Origin: Nanobdellota archaeon
GTDB lineage: Bacteria > Patescibacteriota > Minisyncoccia > UBA6257 > GWB1-50-10
Direction: 5' to 3'
Assembly (NCBI GenBank): GCA_030695805.1
Contig: JAUYPG010000041.1
Location: forward strand, 1 to 7,898
Length of the DNA stretch: 7,898 nt
Made by a program: the position numbers and the translations under genes. This document shows positions 6,105 to 7,898 of this stretch, one piece after another (the stretch's first letter is position 1; every line of letters starts with the position of its first letter). Below the pieces are notes generated by a model, which saw only the letters and a program-made list of their open reading frames with translations, searched no databases and was not told the DNA's origin.

Positions 6105-6267
6105 GAAATTCCAAATTACAAATTCCAAACCACAAACAAATTACAAATTCAAATGTTCAAAATTCTCCGCCAAAGACGGATGCGCCTCGGGCGCAAAAAC
6201 GTGTTTGATGTTTGTGATTTTGGTCATTTGATATTGTTTGTAATTTGGTGCTTGTAATTTGAAATTT
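6105..6267. repeat. AT-rich imperfect inverted repeat (MITE-like) between pyrH and htpX
   Basis: This fills most of the 182-bp gap. The left end AAATTCCAAATTACAA (6106-6121) pairs with the right end TTGTAATTTGAAATTT (6252-6267) with one mismatch. Similarity continues inward through CCAAA and ACAAACAA on the left and their complements on the right. Each arm is built of short variations on CAAATTACAAATTCC. The centre is GC-richer, with the hairpin TGCGCCTCGGGCGCA (6181-6195, 6-bp stem) and a small TCCG/CGGA stem (6166-6180). The right edge overlaps the htpX stop codon (6266-6268) and the left edge lies about 22 bp upstream of the pyrH ATG. No target duplication was resolved and there is no coding content. 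Confidence 0.72.
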
Positions 6268-7177
6268 ACGCTTTCATTCCCCTGAGCGCCGCCACCCTCT
6301 CCGCAACCGGAGGGTGAGTCATAAATAATTTATGAAACCACGGCTTCCTTGCGTACCGCTCCCCCCTTGGGTCATCAAACGGGTCATCAATCCAAAGGTG
6401 CGCGGTCGTATTTCCCGAAAATCGCATAGGAAGAGGGCTCTTTGAGATCTTTTCAAGCGCCTGCGCCAGGCCCTCCGGGTAGCGCGTAAGCAGGGCGCCG
6501 GAGGCATCCGCCAAAAATTCACGCTTCCGCGAGATTGCGAGCTGGATGAGCATGGCGGAGATCGGCGCGAGAATGGAGAAGGCGATCGCGATAAGAATCA
6601 TAATACCTCCGGCGCTTCCCCGGTCATCACCCCGCCCCCGAAACAAAAGCGAACGCATAAAAAAATCCGAAAGAATAGAAATAAACCCCACAAGCACGAC
6701 AACGGCGGTGGAAACAAGCATATCGCGGTTCCCGATGTGCGCAAGTTCATGCGCGAGCACACCCTCAAGTTCACTCCGATCTAAAATCTCCAAAAGTCCC
6801 TCGGTAACCGCGACCGCCGAATGCTTCGGATTCCGCCCGGTGGCAAACGCATTCGGCTGACGCTCCGGCACAACGTAAATCTTCGGCACTGGGAGTCCGG
6901 CCGTCAGGCAAAGATTTTCCACAATGTTGTAGAGTTCTCGATGCGACTCGCGGGTAACTGGCTTTGCCCGCGCCATGGAAAGTACGATTTTATCCGAGTA
7001 CCAGTACCCCGCTATGTTCATAATCAAACTAAAGATAACAGCAATGTATAAAATCGAGGAGTCCCCGAATGCCTGTGAAAATATCCATCCCGCCCCTATT
7101 ACCACAACCAAAAAAACCGTGAAGAGCATCCACGTTTTTCGAATGTTCGAACTCTGTTGGGTATACAAACTAGCCAC
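6266..7177 (-). CDS. htpX: HtpX-type membrane zinc metalloprotease (M48 family)
   Basis: A membrane protease that degrades misfolded membrane proteins; active site on the cytoplasmic side in characterised homologues. 303 residues, normal length. Seen: two N-terminal membrane helices (about 16-34 and 41-58); PNAFATGR at 108-115; zinc motif HELAH at 143-147 with catalytic E144; two further membrane segments (about 155-172 and 190-214); third zinc ligand E220 in SRKREFLADASGALL; and the conserved tail FHKLFMTHPPVAERVAALRGM. The start is GTG at 7177, chosen because the conserved MASLYTQQSSNIRKTW begins there. lemA ends 28 bp upstream, a pairing common in bacteria, and the two are probably co-transcribed. 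A hairpin lies in the gap. The stop codon overlaps the edge of the AT-rich repeat, but the C-terminus looks complete. Confidence 0.95.
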   Translation of the reverse strand: MASLYTQQSSNIRKTWMLFTVFLVVVIGAGWIFSQAFGDSSILYIAVIFSLIMNIAGYWYSDKIVLSMARAKPVTRESHRELYNIVENLCLTAGLPVPKIYVVPERQPNAFATGRNPKHSAVAVTEGLLEILDRSELEGVLAHELAHIGNRDMLVSTAVVVLVGFISILSDFFMRSLLFRGRGDDRGSAGGIMILIAIAFSILAPISAMLIQLAISRKREFLADASGALLTRYPEGLAQALEKISKSPLPMRFSGNTTAHLWIDDPFDDPRGERYARKPWFHKLFMTHPPVAERVAALRGMKA

Positions 7178-7186
7178 GCAAAAAAT

Positions 7187-7211
7187 TTCTAAATCCTAAT
7201 AGAATTTAGAA
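7187..7211. repeat. Stem-loop spanning the lemA stop / htpX leader
   Basis: TTCTAAAT (7187-7194) and ATTTAGAA (7204-7211) form an 8-bp stem with a 9-nt loop, extendable by a few A-T pairs past a bulge. The lemA stop codon (7206-7208) lies inside one arm, and on the minus strand the loop contains the only GGA-like segment before the htpX GTG. The structure is AT-rich and weak. It could modulate coupling between the two genes or be incidental. Confidence 0.35.
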
Positions 7212-7784
7212 TTTGACCGAGACGGGTTTCCCTTCAACATTCTCATCAATATCGAAGAACTCCCGCTTCTTGAAGTGAAACGCCCCGGCCACGATATTCG
7301 ACGGAAATGACTCCACGTGAGTATTGAAGTCCCGAACGTTCGTGTTATAGAAACGCCGCGCCGCCTGAATCTTGTTTTCCGTGTCCGCAAGCTCTCTCTG
7401 CAGATCAAGAAAGTTGGCATTCGCCTTCAGATCAGGGTAATTTTCGGCAACGGCGAAAAGCGTCTTCAAGGCGCCGGAGAGCATGTTTTCCGCGGCTCCA
7501 ATCTGCTTCACATCCCCCTTCTGTTCCGCGCCCATGACCCGCGTACGCGCCTCAGTAACATCATCAAAGACCTTTTTCTCATGCCCGGCATAGCCCTTCA
7601 CCGTCTCAATCACATTCGGAATGAGATCCGTCCGACGCTTCAGCTGAACCTCGATATCACTCCACGCCTCCTCCACCCGATTCCGCAAACGCACAAATCC
7701 GTTGTACGCGGCGACAAACCACAAAAGAACAATTGCAATAACTCCCACAACTGTCCAAATTCCTATGCTTATTCCTAGAAACAT
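7206..7784 (-). CDS. lemA: LemA family membrane protein
   Basis: 192 residues, the usual LemA length. Seen: a short N-terminus with one membrane helix (about 5-25), then YNGFVRLRNRVEEAWSDIEV, LKRRTDLIPNVIETVKGYAG (48-67), a helical region with ENYPDLKANANFLDLQRELA, and a conserved C-terminal segment with RRFYNTNVRDFN and FPSNIVAGAFHF. LemA proteins have a single-pass N-terminal anchor and a helical-bundle domain. Their biochemical role is unresolved, but they often sit next to htpX or other membrane proteases, as here. The ATG at 7784 places the membrane helix at the expected distance. No Shine-Dalgarno is visible (TTTTTTATCCAAAAT precedes the ATG). A well-formed promoter lies about 40-65 bp upstream. 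Confidence 0.95.
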   Translation of the reverse strand: MFLGISIGIWTVVGVIAIVLLWFVAAYNGFVRLRNRVEEAWSDIEVQLKRRTDLIPNVIETVKGYAGHEKKVFDDVTEARTRVMGAEQKGDVKQIGAAENMLSGALKTLFAVAENYPDLKANANFLDLQRELADTENKIQAARRFYNTNVRDFNTHVESFPSNIVAGAFHFKKREFFDIDENVEGKPVSVKF

Positions 7785-7821
7785 ATTTTGGATAAAAAAT
7801 TAATGTGTTCGACTTTTATTC

Positions 7822-7849
7822 AGTATAGAACAATGGGGCAAAAAGTAAA
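7822..7849 (-). promoter_or_regulatory. Putative lemA-htpX promoter
   Basis: On the minus strand, -35 TTTACT (7844-7849) and -10 TATACT (7822-7827, five of six consensus positions) are separated by 16 bp. This predicts a leader of about 30 nt before the lemA ATG. The -35 hexamer is the same as in the promoter proposed at 5254-5282, which gives some mutual support. Confidence 0.6.
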
Positions 7850-7868
7850 ACCACCCGCCACAACGGAG

Positions 7869-7898
7869 AAGCTCGACTTCCCTCGGGAAGTCGAGCTT
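7869..7898. repeat. Perfect hairpin at the window end (possible terminator)
   Basis: Two 14-nt arms, AAGCTCGACTTCCC (7869-7882) and GGGAAGTCGAGCTT (7885-7898), are exact complements separated by 2 nt; the innermost C-G pair would probably open to give a 4-nt loop. It may be an intrinsic terminator for a gene beyond the window, or a bidirectional one. The T-tract, if any, is cut off: on the minus side the next bases are CTCCGTTG, which is not a U-tail. It lies just upstream of the lemA promoter. Confidence 0.6.

Noticed and set aside
6181..6195. Intrinsic terminator for htpX at the GC hairpin in the repeat
   Set aside because: On the minus strand the stem is followed by TCCGTC rather than a T-run. 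On the plus strand A residues follow and no plus gene precedes it.
6105..6267. CRISPR array
   Set aside because: The short repeated AT-rich words vary, lack regular spacers and are arranged as inverted arms, and there are no cas genes.

Overview
The window looks like a chromosomal stretch from a Candidate Phyla Radiation (Patescibacteria, probably Parcubacteria-like) bacterium. This is inferred from three things. Several core enzymes are shortened (pyruvate kinase without its C-terminal domain, Obg without a C-terminal extension). UMP kinase is of archaeal type and UMP synthase is fused. Most start codons lack a convincing Shine-Dalgarno sequence. No database search was possible, so the lineage is a guess from gene character.

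Layout: a gene encoding an OPRT-like/OMP-decarboxylase fusion runs leftward off the window start (1-1060, minus). It is divergent from alanine racemase (1167-2306, plus), which is followed by the GTPase gene obg (2408-3379, plus). obg converges tail to tail, with 6 bp between, on a short pyruvate kinase (3386-4402, minus). Just upstream of that gene is one for a secreted, membrane-anchored protein with a YHYH-like Cys/His module and a degenerate nuclease (SNase) fold (4413-5246, minus). Next, all on minus, come a terminator, an archaeal-type UMP kinase (5319-6083), a ~160 bp AT-rich inverted repeat, the membrane protease gene htpX (6266-7177) and lemA (7206-7784). A promoter precedes lemA, and a perfect 14-bp-arm hairpin closes the window.

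The genes cover late UMP synthesis and UMP phosphorylation (pyrF fusion, pyrH), cell-wall D-alanine supply (alr), ribosome assembly (obg), lower glycolysis (pyk) and envelope quality control (lemA-htpX). It is mostly housekeeping DNA.

The outstanding observation is inside the UMP kinase gene. A 66-bp element with perfect 12-bp terminal inverted repeats, flanked by a 6-bp direct repeat, sits in frame and adds 24 codons. Removing it together with one repeat copy restores a continuous, normal-looking kinase N-terminus. The element length and the duplication are both multiples of three, and the element is open in four of six frames. It therefore looks like a mini-transposon that can live inside protein-coding genes, comparable in concept to Rickettsia palindromic elements.
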